A stretch of 64,000 nt of DNA from Allodiplogaster sudhausi (GCA_945643635.1 CALZFC010000043.1:1661501-1725500), one strand, 5' to 3'; counted from the stretch's first letter, positions 22,038-33,619 are shown. The notes: a model not told the origin generated them from the sequence alone. Numbers and translations: made by a program.

Positions 22038-22381
22038 TAATTAGTGCTCAGCACCGTATTAAAGCTACTCTGAACCTTGTTGAAACCCCGAACAGCTCAT
22101 TTTTTTCCTGTTTGATAGAATTGTAACTAAAAAAGACCTTTTGGCTTTGTGTTCCCAGGCCTACAGCTAAACAACGAACCATGTTTAACTCTGGCTTATT
22201 CTGATATTTGTTTTTCAGCCTATAATATGGGGAAATGTGATTTTGTTTCTAAAATTTAACGCAAAATCATTATTTATAGAATAATTCGGGTTTTTTTCTT
22301 TATATTAGGTAAACCATATTTCCGCTATATTCTTTTCAAACAATATTGTAGGTATTTTATTCGGTAATTTTTTTCTCCAAG

Positions 22382-25057
22382 ATGTCAAAGGTCACTCGGG
22401 CATCCGATAGGGATCCTGTTGCTGCCAGAGTGCGGCCTTTTTCACGAAAGCGCCATGCTGATGAACGTCGGCCTGGCGTGGTTGTTGTTTCAACAACTGT
22501 GTTGAATGAGGTGCGAATGCGCCAGTTGAGGAGTGAGCTCTCCGTAGCACACTCTGAGGCAGTTAGCCTTCAAGCCGAAGTGAATGAGGCAGAACGCCGA
22601 TATGCCGATCTCTTTAAGCAATTTGAGATTGTATCGGCAACCATCTTGGAGTTGCGGCGAGAGCTAGATTCAGCATCTTCGCATGCCTCCCAGCTCCTAC
22701 GAGAGAATGGAATCTTAAAGCGTTCTCTCGAAGTGAAGCGGGAAGCGCCAGGCACCCAAGAAAGCGACGCAACCAGCGAATTTGCGAAAGGTCTTTTCAA
22801 AAAACCTTTTGGCTCTCTGGCAAAGAGACAGCGCTATACGCGCGAGTCGCAGACTGCGTCGTTCTTGCGCATTGCTCTGGGTGGTGCGGGACTGACTCCG
22901 GTGGAGTCTCGCTCCTTCTTGCGATCAATATTTGGTCGCTTGCACCCCGGAAGCACATTCTTCGGTGTGATTTCGGCTGAAGCTCAGCTGGCAGTCGCAA
23001 AGAAGCACCGGCTGAGTACGCGTGCGATTGCGAGCGTGAATCAGCTTCTCCGCCTTAGTGGTGGGGAGGCAGATTCAGTTAATGCAATCGTTGAAGCCGA
23101 CCGAATGATGCGCCGCACCCTCAGTGACATGTACACATCCAGTGTCATGGCGCTACGAGTCAAGAGTGGCGAGCCGGAGCAGCCTTGCGCGATGGTTAGG
23201 GTGCGAAATCTAGGTGACCTTCTCACCTACCTAATTTCCCAATTGCCCCTTTCCGCGTGCCCTTTTCCGGACAAGTTCAAAGACGACATCTGGCTAGGTA
23301 TCTCGCTTGATAAAGGACAGGGAACCTCAAAGATGTGCTTGTCCTTCATCAATGCTGGCGACGCTAATTCACCAGTAAACTCGTTTGCTCTGTCCTTTCA
23401 CACAGGCGACGAGTCATACGAGAACTGCGTGAAGGCGTTCAAGCCATTGTTTGATGAGATTTCAGACATTAGCGAGGTGAAGGTGGGTAGTGCTCCCCGA
23501 AAGGTGAACATTTTCTTGGCTGGTGATGGGTCAGCGATTCCATGCATCTGCGGAGTTCGCGGTACAGCAGCGGAGTTTCCCTGCTACTTCTGCAGAATCA
23601 GAAAGAGCCAGTTGCCTGAGGCAGCCGGAGTGGAGGCGCGAACTCTTGCGAATCTCAAGGATGACAAGATCGAGTTCGATCGTCGCTTGTATGAGCTCGA
23701 GTCAAAGAAAGGCCGCGAGGCAAACAAAACTGAAGTCAGTGACATCAGCAAAATGACTCACTCAGTTGACTCTTGGTCCCTCCACTCGGTTCCCATTGAC
23801 CAGATTGTGCCACCTGTACTGCACATCCGTCTTAAGCTCGTTAGCATGCATCTCTCTTCTGCAGAGTCAATTTTCCTTTCGCAATGTGCCCGAGATTACG
23901 GGGATGACGACGCATTCTTTGCGTCGTATGCTGATTGCGTCAAGGCGCACGACCAAGGAAAGTTGCTGCTAAGAGACAAGAAGCGCGATTTGGACAAAGA
24001 ATCGGCTGAGCTTGAGGATTTTCGCACAATTCTTAAAGCAGTGGAAGCGGAAGATGCAGCTGAAAAGGGCAAGGTTTCTCAACGAAGCCAGCGTTCGTGC
24101 CGTTCCCGCAGCGTAACGCCTGTCCGGGGCGACGAGTGCGGAGCTGTCCTCTGCCTTGTCAGTCGGGTAGGTAAGCTCAGTGTTCACCAACTCAAAGACA
24201 TGAGCGCCTTGTTGTGCTGCAAATGCAAGATGGCTTACCATCCTGTGTGTGAGGGAATCACATCGATGGGCGCGCTAGCTAAGGTAGAGCATGGAACGAA
24301 CGCTTTCCGGGCCCCTGCACCACGAAGGGGTCGGAAGTCGCAAGCTTCCCAGGGATTGCCGCCCAGGGATGAGTATGTGTGCCGGAAGTGCGAAACGAGC
24401 ATTGATCCCAGAACATTGAGTGCTATGGAGTTGATGCGTGATGACATCCCCTTGCGAATCAAGAATCTCGAAGAGGACGTTCTCGTGCCACTAATTGAGC
24501 AACGAGATAAGCTTGAGGAGAGAGTTCTGGCTCGACAGCAGGCAATGAAAGAACTCCCAGCTTCCTCGTGGCGCACACTCTTGCACAAGTTCTCCGTTCC
24601 GCGCACGCTTCCCCTCTGGAATCTCCATGGAGGACATCTCACGAAACTGCTGGAGGCTCGCTCGGTCGATGCTATCTCTGATCTCGTTGAGTCTGATTGC
24701 GATGCAGACCTAGGTGAAAAATGGGACGGCCTTAAAGGGAGTCTTCTCTCTTGGCGGGCATTGGAATCCTACTTCGAAGCTCGCTTCTTGTCTCCACTCG
24801 AGATCGAAGAGTTCCCAGAGGCTTTGGATACCCATTTCCTCTTAACACTAGTCGAAAAAGTCTTATATGCTAAATGGCTATTTGTAGCGGTAACTCTTCG
24901 AATGGCCAGACTTCCTTTGGACCACCGACTCTTGCTCAGCCGCACTTCCCAGCACAGATCGCACCTAACGGCCACCCTTTCAACTCCAACAACATTCGAG
25001 GAAGCAAGGTTGTCATTGTCCACAATTACCACACTCATTTCTAGATTATGTTGCTAG
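22382..25057 (+). CDS. Candidate transposase with PHD-like zinc cluster (891 codons)
   Basis: Single intronless frame beginning at CAAGATGTC. Layout by residue: basic N-terminus, coiled coil about 40-115, a helical part, then DKGQGTSK (about 310-317), NSPVNSFALSFHTGDESYENC (about 329-349), VNIFLAGDGS (about 375-383), G-rich stretch ending CYFC (401-404), VPPVLH (about 476-481), and a Cys/His cluster CCKCKMAYHPVC ... VCRKC (about 612-670) spaced like a PHD finger. The DKG, GD, CxxC and PPxLH order matches invertebrate transposon-encoded proteins of the DKGG kind and recalls the RNase-H-fold plan of RAG1/Transib enzymes. Both are from memory and unproven here. The last 60 or so residues look out of frame. 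As the only enzyme-like ORF near the TIRs it is the best transposase candidate. Confidence 0.5.
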   Translation: MSKVTRASDRDPVAARVRPFSRKRHADERRPGVVVVSTTVLNEVRMRQLRSELSVAHSEAVSLQAEVNEAERRYADLFKQFEIVSATILELRRELDSASSHASQLLRENGILKRSLEVKREAPGTQESDATSEFAKGLFKKPFGSLAKRQRYTRESQTASFLRIALGGAGLTPVESRSFLRSIFGRLHPGSTFFGVISAEAQLAVAKKHRLSTRAIASVNQLLRLSGGEADSVNAIVEADRMMRRTLSDMYTSSVMALRVKSGEPEQPCAMVRVRNLGDLLTYLISQLPLSACPFPDKFKDDIWLGISLDKGQGTSKMCLSFINAGDANSPVNSFALSFHTGDESYENCVKAFKPLFDEISDISEVKVGSAPRKVNIFLAGDGSAIPCICGVRGTAAEFPCYFCRIRKSQLPEAAGVEARTLANLKDDKIEFDRRLYELESKKGREANKTEVSDISKMTHSVDSWSLHSVPIDQIVPPVLHIRLKLVSMHLSSAESIFLSQCARDYGDDDAFFASYADCVKAHDQGKLLLRDKKRDLDKESAELEDFRTILKAVEAEDAAEKGKVSQRSQRSCRSRSVTPVRGDECGAVLCLVSRVGKLSVHQLKDMSALLCCKCKMAYHPVCEGITSMGALAKVEHGTNAFRAPAPRRGRKSQASQGLPPRDEYVCRKCETSIDPRTLSAMELMRDDIPLRIKNLEEDVLVPLIEQRDKLEERVLARQQAMKELPASSWRTLLHKFSVPRTLPLWNLHGGHLTKLLEARSVDAISDLVESDCDADLGEKWDGLKGSLLSWRALESYFEARFLSPLEIEEFPEALDTHFLLTLVEKVLYAKWLFVAVTLRMARLPLDHRLLLSRTSQHRSHLTATLSTPTTFEEARLSLSTITTLISRLCC
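24874..25044 (+). CDS. Overlapping small ORF or shifted C-terminus
   Basis: A 56-codon frame from ATGGCTATTTGTAGC, offset from the 891-codon ORF. It reads more like protein (GNSSNGQTSFGPPTLAQPHF, then HNYHTHF) than the host frame does in the same interval. It could be the true C-terminus of the transposase candidate after a 1-nt indel, or an independent peptide. Confidence 0.5.
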   Translation: MAICSGNSSNGQTSFGPPTLAQPHFPAQIAPNGHPFNSNNIRGSKVVIVHNYHTHF

Positions 25058-25854
25058 GTCTTTTTTTTACTTCCAAATTTATTTATGATTTTCAATTCTT
25101 CAAATTCCATCAGTATCTTAAGATTGTTAGATTTATGTCTTAGAGAATGATTGAACAATATAGAAGTTCTTAGTCCGATTCGTTAGAGAGAAAGATTCAA
25201 TAAGAGGTTTCTTTTTTGTCATTACATGCTCAGGTGATCGTTAGACAGGTTTTTTTGACCGGTTATTTTGTGATTCTTGTGAGCTTTACTTTCGTGTCTT
25301 TTCTACTGTTGAATTCCCCCCTCCTTCCTCGAATGGTACATCAGTTTGTGTGTTGTATACTTTTTTTGTTTTTACTAATCCCTTCTCCCCCTGACATTCC
25401 TCCCGGATTAAGTGTTTCTGATGTTTTAGATTTTTGAGAGTAGTTTCGTTAAATGGCTAATGAAGTATGATTGAGAACGCATAACTTCTGCTCATAATAA
25501 ACTCTCTCACAAAGTGAATACTTATAATGCCAAGGTTAAAATCCTACTGTGGTTCCTATCATCATCCATTTTAGAGTGGTCGGCTCAGCTAACTACTGTA
25601 CCTACAGTAGGAGGTTGGTGTAATTAAACATAGTAATCCCATCTTAACTGCTAACTCTGAATCCTATCTTAAACTGGGTGCAAATGTCAACTCAACCGAC
25701 TCGAACTACGAAGCACTCGATGTTCTACAGGTTCGATTGATCTAATTAAACTTTTTTTTAGGATTTAGGGTACGAGTTGGCCAAGCAAGTTGGCCAACTC
25801 GACTCCACGCCTCACGGATCTTCACGCAAACGTTCGTTCTTCCTCTCTTTGTAG

Positions 25855-25897
<43 letters not shown>

Positions 25898-25910
25898 CTC
25901 TCCTTTTCCA
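25058..25910. other. AT-rich stretch without gene
   Basis: No convincing coding signal. Contains a (CT)n run at 25858-25892 and an AGTTGGCCAACTCG palindrome-like sequence near 25790. Confidence 0.5.
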
Positions 25911-26109
25911 GCCGTCTACAATGATCTGAAGAGGACGGTCAGGCCAGCGCATCTCTGACGATCACCTCTGCCGGAGAGCTGAAGAAACCCGACAGCGGAT
26001 ATAAGGTGTGAATGGGAACACGGTAGTAGCGGGTTACTGTAGCCTTTATTTGTTCTGTGCAACGCATACAGAATGATTCAATACCTTTTGTTATCAAATC
26101 TGGATTTCA

Positions 26110-26400
26110 GGCTTCCTTATCTCCTCTGCTCGGGCCAAGACATCATCGAGAATGCGAAGCAGTCGACTCCAGAGGTACATTTTTCCCTCTCTAATTATGC
26201 TTTTTGCAAAGCCTTTGATGGACTAGACAATGTGCTCAAGTATCTCTACCTCTTCCCCCACTCTCTCGTACTCGTTGTTTGTCTGTCTCGCTCTCTCTCT
26301 CTATCATATCTTCTTCTTTCTATGCAGGATGTCTTCAAGAAAAGTAGCGGCTGGACGGATACCAGCACCCTCCCTCCTCTCGCATCAAGGATGTTGTCTG
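26110..26400 (+). other. Two phased exon-like blocks, unknown gene
   Basis: Block 1 (about 26110-26174) lies between TTTCAG and GAG/GTACAT and reads LPYLLCSGQDIIENAKQ. Block 2 (about 26328-26400) lies between ATGCAG and TCT/GTAAGT and reads DVFKKSSGWTDTSTLPPL. They join in phase 0. A further block near 25913-26006 (ITSAGELKKPDSGYK) seems frameshifted. Family not recognised. Confidence 0.5.
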
Positions 26401-27085
26401 TAAGTCCGCCGAGTAGCTCTTTCGAGAGCGAAAGGGGCTTGACAACATTTCCTAGTTTGTTTATGTTTGTTTACTTTTGTAATTGTCTTTAATTTTTCAT
26501 TTTACTCGGTATAAAGAATTTATGTTTTTTTCGCGATTTGTGAGAAATTTCTGCTCAAAATGAGCATATTCTCACAGTTTCGGAAACATATTTGATTCCT
26601 TTGTTGTTGAATAAAGCCTTTTTTACTCTCTAATAGTTGTTCAAGTTGAACGAAATTGGTAAAATGCCAGGTTCAACCCGTTAGACCATCGCTCGAGTTC
26701 AGTAGTATGCTCGATCGCGACCGGGATTGGCAAAATGCCAAGAATTATTCTAAAATGAGATGGTAGAGGGGTCACGCGTGACGAAAAATCAATCGTGCCG
26801 GGTGTGTTTTAATAATTGGGTCACGTAGGGAGCCCAGGGGGCCCGGATTGGACTCCATTGGACTGCACCGATCCCAGCGCTGTGGGCATGCGACCGAATT
26901 GAGCGGGGTGAGCGACTTCCCGAGGGGTGGGCCAGGCCCCCACAGCACTTGAGGAGTGTGCTGAGGCCGACATACCAAGAGGAACAGAGGGCAGCAGGGT
27001 CGAGTGAGAGCGGGCTGAAAATGTAGCAGTAAAACATATGCTACTTATATGAAAATACTCTACGCGTTGAGAAAGAATGAATAGT

Positions 27086-27960
27086 TTAAAGACAAGAATA
27101 ATCAATGTGTAAGATGTCGAGCAGAGGCAGAGAGGCTAAGTGCCTTTTGAAAACTTCTAGGTTTTGACATTGCGTTACTGAATGAGGCAATAACATGTAC
27201 CAGCTTGGAATACGGCAGGCAAAACTATTTCTACGAGCAATCAACTTCCAACGAGGAATATGAAAATTATAAGCCGATAAGCGGCCATTGCAGGGTTTGA
27301 ATATAACAAGTCGACTGGTCCTAATATCAACTAGTTGATGCAAAATCTTGAAGAAGAATATAATATCAATACGAATCCTTCGCAATAATAGAGATGGCAT
27401 GCCAAAATAAGTGAGACGCGCAGAGTACGAAGGGAGATCAGAGAAAGATACAGAGGATTTTGCACATCTAAGGAAAAGCAAACGAGAGAAGACATGCTGT
27501 ACATTTTCTAGTTTTCTAATAAGCACCTTTTTATATGGAGACCAAACAATTGAACAGAATTCCAGAATGGGAAGAATATATGCAGAGTAACACTTTATAT
27601 AGATTGATGCCGATCTGGACTTAAGAGATCTAAAAAGTGCATAAACTAAACCTAATGCCCGACGGCAGATAGAATCAATATGAGCCGAGTAAGATAAATC
27701 GCTGTCTATTAAAACGCCTAGATCTCTGACTGGAAGACGTGAGACTTCAAAACTGGAGAGAGGAGAGAGTGGATAAGTATGATTGGGATTTGATTTGCCT
27801 ATATGGACTACGCTGCAGTTTTGGTGAGCGATATTTAACTGCCTGTTTTCGCAGTATTTAAAAAGTAACAAAGATGCTTGAGAAAGTTGAGAGTGAGAGG
27901 GTCCAGGAGATTTTGGATCAAAAGAAGAGTATAGCTTTAGATCATCTGCAATTTGCCAAT
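27086..27960 (-). pseudogene. Non-LTR retrotransposon reverse transcriptase fragment
   Basis: The minus-strand frame begins within the RT catalytic box (ADDLKLY, about 27945) and continues with DLGVLIDSDLSYSAHI, YSAYILPILEFCSIVWSP and LENVQHVFSRLLF, the thumb/connection region typical of CR1/jockey-like elements. The 5' part (endonuclease and most of RT) is missing, as usual for 5'-truncated insertions; a stop ends it at 27086. Confidence 0.5.
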
Positions 27961-28379
27961 AAATAGCTCCAGCTCAAATAAAGTGAGCGGGTCAGAATAG
28001 GAGAAGAGATTTGACGGCATATTTCAGCCGTCATTTCTTTACAGGTTACAACGTAGAAAAGCTCTTTATACAGAACAAAACAAAAATACCAAACCCAAAT
28101 TAACAAGTGAGTAGGACACGCTTTTCTATTTCAAAAAGCGGCCACTACTCACAAGTTAAGGCATTTAAAATTCTTTACTAAAGTTAAAAAAATATACAGT
28201 CAATTTAAATACAAAAACAACAACAAAGAGGGGGATTTCAGGGGGGAAGGGAAAGAGCGGCTTCTTCATCCTCCTCGGTTCTTCTGCTCGCGGTCGTCGC
28301 GATGGCCGAATCCTCGAAGATCTTGCTCTGGAAATGTTGTAATTACGCTCACTTTCCATGATTCCACAGTTATCTTTCT

Positions 28380-28716
28380 CTCTCTTCTCTGTCTCTCTCT
28401 CACTCTCGCTCTCTCTGCCTCTCTCTCTCGCTATCTCTCTGTCCCTCTTTCTCTCTGCCTACCAGAAAGCAAGAAAGGCGCGGCACATCTGCTGCCGGTC
28501 GACGAGTTGGACGAAGCCTCAAAGATATCGCTCTGAAAATGAAGACAATTATGTTCCTTTCTTCCTCTTTTCTCTCTCTCTCTCGTTCTCTCTCTCTCTC
28601 TCTCTACCTACCTGCGAGCAAGATGAGCATCTTTCGAAGACGGCGACTGCGCAATGTTCGCCTCGCCCTGAAGGATGTTAACGTTAAACTAGAGCTTTAC
28701 AAGTAGCATCTCTTTA

Positions 28717-28760
<44 letters not shown>
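28380..28760. repeat. (CT)n runs between minus-strand exon blocks
   Basis: CT runs at 28377-28460, 28565-28605 and 28708-28760 sit between exon-like blocks. They look like expanded introns (GA on the sense strand). Confidence 0.5.
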
Positions 28761-28763
<3 letters not shown>

Positions 28764-29487
28764 TGCAATCAATGTGCAGACGAACCTGCAGACGAGGAGA
28801 GTCCAGCAAGGTGCCGATCGCGTCAGCCTCCTTCTCAAGCCGTACGAGCCATCTACAAAATTGGATAAGAGTTACCCTAGATGTGGATGCTGGAATCAAA
28901 AACATTAATTCCTCTCTTCTTGCTAACCTCATGGATGGCAAAGATGCTCCTGCCGTGAAGATGTCAAGAAGTCCGCCAGACGAGTCGCCATTATGCTGAA
29001 AATAAAAAGACAAGAAGTTTCTTATAACAGGCAGGAAAAGTACGGATAGACACAGGGACTAATCTTGTAATACTGTAGAATGCGAGGTTGGTGGCAGGCG
29101 AGGAGGCCTTCCTCAGCACTGCTACGACACTGAATTGGTAAAGAATTCAGATTGTATTAACTTTAGTTTTACTTATTCTTGACAAACCTGGAATGTAGTG
29201 TCCGTTGGCGTGCGGACCAGCACGGTCGCCACGGCTGGACAAGCTGAATGTATGGATATGAATAAACGAACAAAGGACAACTTGATGAGATACTCGTTAA
29301 GAACGAAAACACATTCTAACCTGTGTCTTCGTCCATTTGGGGCCGAGTAGATGAGAAAATCATCGTCATCTTCGTCCACACGGTCAAGACCACTCTAAAT
29401 GTGAAAAAATTATTAAATAAACGCCTAAACCACCGTATATCGCAAATCAACAGTCAATTTCTCTCTCTCTCTTTCTACCTTCGAGCA

Positions 29488-29525
<38 letters not shown>

Positions 29526-30453
29526 ACCTGAAACCAAGTAGGGCCGGGCATCGCTCGTCGAGGGCGACTGCGCTCTCTTCTACGGTGGCGCCTACTCTGA
29601 ATGTGAAAAGCTTAATGAAAACGGAAAAGTACCGTATACGGCAGCCAAGTGCTACTTTATGAACTACCGTAAGAAAACTACCGTAAAATTTACCTTTAAA
29701 ACCGCTTAGTCGACGACTCGAGATGGTGGGGGAACAAATCTAAAGGAAAAACCCAAGTACATTGTGAAGAATTCAACTTCAACATAAGTGGATTCACATC
29801 AGTTTTTGTGGTACTCTTTTTATTTAGCTTCTAGCTAAAGAGCTAGATTACGTACCAAAAAGTAATAAAACAAACAAACAAACAGGACTTTGGAGGAGGG
29901 GGGGGAGCATGATCAAAATCAATGAAATTCTAGAATTGACAATCATCACAAGGCTAACAAAAAAGTGAAAGAATGAACACAATCCTAAGTCACAAAAAAA
30001 AGAAAAAAAACATGATTGGGATTGGATTGGAAGAGAGCGAGAGTGTGAGGCAGCATGATTATAGGAAGCAGAAGTTTGGTAGTCGAGAGGAGAGCAGGAG
30101 GAGGCAACAAGGAGACATTCCGAGGAAGATCATCCACAGCATCCATCCGATTGAGGGGCGACACTTGCATGGTGCATTCTACTGACGAGTCCAACACTGA
30201 CAGCTTCTTCAGAACCAGCCACGGAACCTCAATCAATAGTGGATTCTCTTAAGGATCAATCAATAATGGCAAGACAAGATATGAATACGCACTTCCCTCG
30301 TACTGCCCATGCTCTCGTGAGTATCGTAATCAACCAGCACAGCCTTCTCGTGTTCCACGTCGCAAGCAATCGCTTCTTTTCGGCCGTTGGCATCCTGAAC
30401 GAGAGACAGAGAGAGTGTAGGAAAGTGATAGAGAGGGGGAGAGACAGAGAGAG

Positions 30454-30488
<35 letters not shown>

Positions 30489-31079
30489 GAAGAGGCTGAC
30501 CTGGTCCTTAGGCAGAAGGGCAAGGACGAGTCGGGAGGAAAGCAGGAGGAGGGAACCAGAAAACAAGGAATCTTCTTGAACTGCCAGTAACCGAAGAGGG
30601 ACACATCCCAGTGGCGACGCTGGATCGAGGAATAGTAGATAGGCAAGAGGAGGGAGCGTTCACTGAAACCAGCTATGTTAGGGGAGCGAGATAGAAGGAA
30701 GAATAACTTAGGAGCACCACTGAACGGGATCTCCAGCCACCAGCAGATTCTGAGATCGAGCGAAAGCGATGAAATGAGGAGATGGAGGGGCAGAGAGACG
30801 GGAGCAGAAACGACTGTGATGCCAGGCAGAGTGGAGGAGGGAGGACGGAAGGAGAAGACAACCAGCTACGCACACTCGCACACAGACGGAAAAGAACTGG
30901 AGGAGAGAAAAGAGAGTAATAAGAGAAAAGGAGAGTAAGCGAGATGGGAGAGAGAGGCCACTGACTCGTTTGAATTGAGAACTAAAAGAATCATGATAGA
31001 TCAGCGGGCGACCAGGCTCATCGACGAACTCCATGCCAACTTAGAACATGATGTAGCCGAGGTTGAGAACCCCATTCGA

Positions 31080-32030
31080 TCTGACAATGAGAAGAAAGAA
31101 GAAGGATTATGGCGTAATTAAAGCATCCAAAGGAAATATACCTGGTGAGGAACGAGAGGAGAAAGACAAGAGAGGCGATAAAAAGACGGAGATCAAAGAG
31201 AAGATCACGGCAGAGGAGAAGATGCTGGCGGGATTCCGGAAAAAGAGCAGAACCGAAAGGGCGGAAACCTAAAATACCCCTAAATATCGCTGCGAAATGC
31301 CACGACATATATAAAACTTGTACACGAGCTACGAACAAAGCCGGTGTTAGAACGGTACCAATCTCTAACGACATGAATATACATCGTGGGCAATTCGTTA
31401 ACTTAAAAAAAATTCAGCAGTTGATTCACAGAAACCTTAAGAGAGGCAGAAAAGTAGGAGTGACGATAAAATGAAGAAGAAGAAATTGAGAGCAACACCG
31501 GTGATGACGAAAGCTGTGGAGTTATGGAGGAATCCTTGAAAGAGGAAGGGATATGCCCAGCAATGGGAGAGCCAACCATTTTAAGAATTGGGAAGAACCA
31601 ACTGAAGGTAGTTGGGGTGAGAATGGTCGAATAAGATGAAATTGAAGCGTCGGTTGTTGAGTGAGTCTAACAAGGGGAATAAATGTCTGCAATGAATCGT
31701 TTGTTGGTTGAAAAAGAAACGACATTTTTTTGGATACCTCTATGCTACCTAATCAATCAATAACCTTCAGAAACTGTTGGGGTGGAACTGAGGAAGATGG
31801 AGTTGCGAGTGGAAAGGGAAGGCGAGTACCGTCTCGCGGGAATAGAAGAATCTCAAAACGGTTTTCGCTTAACTGTGAACGGCATCATAAGTGAATAATG
31901 GTAAAAATAACGGTTTTAGTTACATATGATATGTATAAATGCACAATAAAGTACTTTCTTACCCATCCGGCGAGGGTGAAGGCGACGGGCTAGGCCTCAC
32001 ACTGCACTGCTTCGGCCAGCAACTTGGCAC
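31080..32030. other. Stretch with no supported gene
   Basis: Purine-rich plus strand around 31085-31260 gives Lys/Arg/Glu-rich open frames with no recognisable domain. Nothing else seen. Confidence 0.5.
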
Positions 32031-32033
32031 AAC

Positions 32034-33020
32034 TCAAATATAAAGTGCATAAATCACGAAGTTTTAATATCCTTGTTTCGCTAAAGAACGGTTAAGAAAA
32101 TAATGAACCTCAACAGTGGACGGCCTTGGGGGCCTCCTCACACTGCACTGCTTCGGCCAGCAACTTGGCACACGGACCTTCAAACCGCGCGGGATGATGA
32201 AGCTCATATAGGGCTGCTACGAAAATCTTTGTGGCCATTTGAACTCAAAATGGGCGGGAAGCTGCATTTTACACATACAACATAGAAAAGCACTGATACG
32301 CAGGGCTGCGTAACTGCAATATTCCTAGCGCAAAGTTGTAACGCAGCGAAAATTAGGCATCCGCAACGCGTGAATTCGGTCACGCGTTGGGACATGCTCA
32401 GCAAAGGGGTTGACCGAGCTTTTTTTCAAAGGCTGAAGGTCCGTGGGCACAACTCAAATATAAAGTGCATAAATGACGAAGTTTTAATATCCTTGTTTCG
32501 CTAAAGAACGGTTAAGAAAATAATGAACCTCAACAGTGGACGGCCTTGGGGGCCTCCTCACACTGCACTGCTTCGGATAGCAACTTGGCACACGGACCTT
32601 CAAACCGCGCGGGATGATGAAGCTCATATAGGGCTGCTACGAAAATCTTCGTGGCCATTTGAACTCAAAATGGGCGGGAAGCTGCATTTTACACATACAA
32701 CATAGAAAAGCACTGATACGCAGGGCTGCGTAACTGCAATATTCCTAGCGCAAAGTTGTAACGCAGCGAAAATTAGGCATCCGCAACGCGTGAATTCGGT
32801 CACGCGTTGGGACATGCTCAGCAAAGGGGTTGACCGAGCTTTTTTTCAAAGGCTGAAGGTCCGTGGGCACAACTCAAATATAAAGTGCATAAATCACGAA
32901 GTTTTAATATCCTTGTTTCGCTAAAGAACGGTTAAGAAAATAATGAACCTCAACAGTGGACGGCCTTGGGGGCCTCCTCACACTGCACTGCTTCGGCCAG
33001 CAACTTGGCACAACTCAAAT
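32034..33020 (+). repeat. 420-bp tandem repeat, about 2.4 copies
   Basis: Unit starts at GCACAACTCAAATATAAAGTG (about 32028, 32448, 32868). Copies are almost identical (for example AATC/ATG and CGGCC/CGGAT differences). The last copy is cut short after CAGCAACTTGGCACA and rejoins the start motif near 33010. Includes the near palindrome CACGCGTTGGGACATG. No coding role seen. Confidence 0.5.
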
Positions 33021-33405
33021 ATAAAGTGCATAAATCACGAAGTTTTAATATCCTTGTTTCGATGAAGAATCATACAAAAAGAGGTGAGCCAGCAATCTAA
33101 AGCACAAAGCCGCACTAAAGTTTCCAAAGACTGAATCGCGCAAGAGAGCTTTACTGATTAAGAGCAACTTGATGAAATGCAAATAAACGAAAATTAAACA
33201 TCGTAAAACACATAGTAATATATTAAAGTACATCTGGAATCAGCTGGCGAAATGAAAATTAAAATCTCAAATCCTTGTAAATCACAGACTACAGTATGTT
33301 TTCCTATAATTACTTTCCGGCCCGGTCATTGGACCACTTGTACTTTGTAGTTGGGTGGACAGGCCCCGTGCAAACGAAGTGCTGTGTGCAACAGCAATGG
33401 GAAAA

Positions 33406-33439
<34 letters not shown>

Positions 33440-33619
33440 TGAGGGTTAAAGTGAGGGTACCACCCCTCCTTGAGTGGCTGGAGATGCTCTGACGTATGCT
33501 GCAAATCCCGCGGCTTCTCTTGGTCCGAGGAGACAACAACGCCAGGAGACGGTTTGGCATGCCAGAGCGTGCCGAGTGAGAAGAGAATAGAGGTAAGAAA
33601 GTGAGTTAAACCTGTGAGA

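Larger units (their letters stand above)
28190..33611 (-). other. Unidentified multi-exon gene, perhaps decayed
   Basis: A series of short blocks with good splice borders reads on the minus strand: about 33440-33611 (LWHAKPSPGVVV, LQPLKEGWYPHFNPQ), 30980-31065 (NLGYIMF, stop, VGMEFVDEPGRPLIYH), 30545-30655 (ERSLLLPIYYSSIQRRHWDV), 30297-30400 (KEAIACDVEHEKAVLVDYD), 30060-30236 (LKKLSVLDSSVECTMQ), 29529-29605 (VGATVEESAVALDE), 29321-29396 (DRVDEDDDDFLIYSAPNG), 29080-29130, 28935-28998 (GGLLDIFTAGASLPSM), 28792-28852 (WLVRLEKEADAIGTLLDS), 28617-28665, 28465-28533 and 28190-28331 (SKIFEDSAIATTASRR). Not all neighbours join in phase, and one in-frame TAA lies within a conserved-looking stretch, so a pseudogene is possible. 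I do not recognise the family. Confidence 0.5.

Noticed and set aside
26772..27105. Three overlapping minus-strand frames of 68-94 codons
   Set aside because: GC-rich stretch open in all frames; only the NPGP motif was kept as a weak observation.
32103..32705. Two identical 60-codon frames (MNLNSGRPWGPP...)
   Set aside because: Same frame in each copy of the 420-bp tandem repeat; no domain and the opposite strand is equally open.
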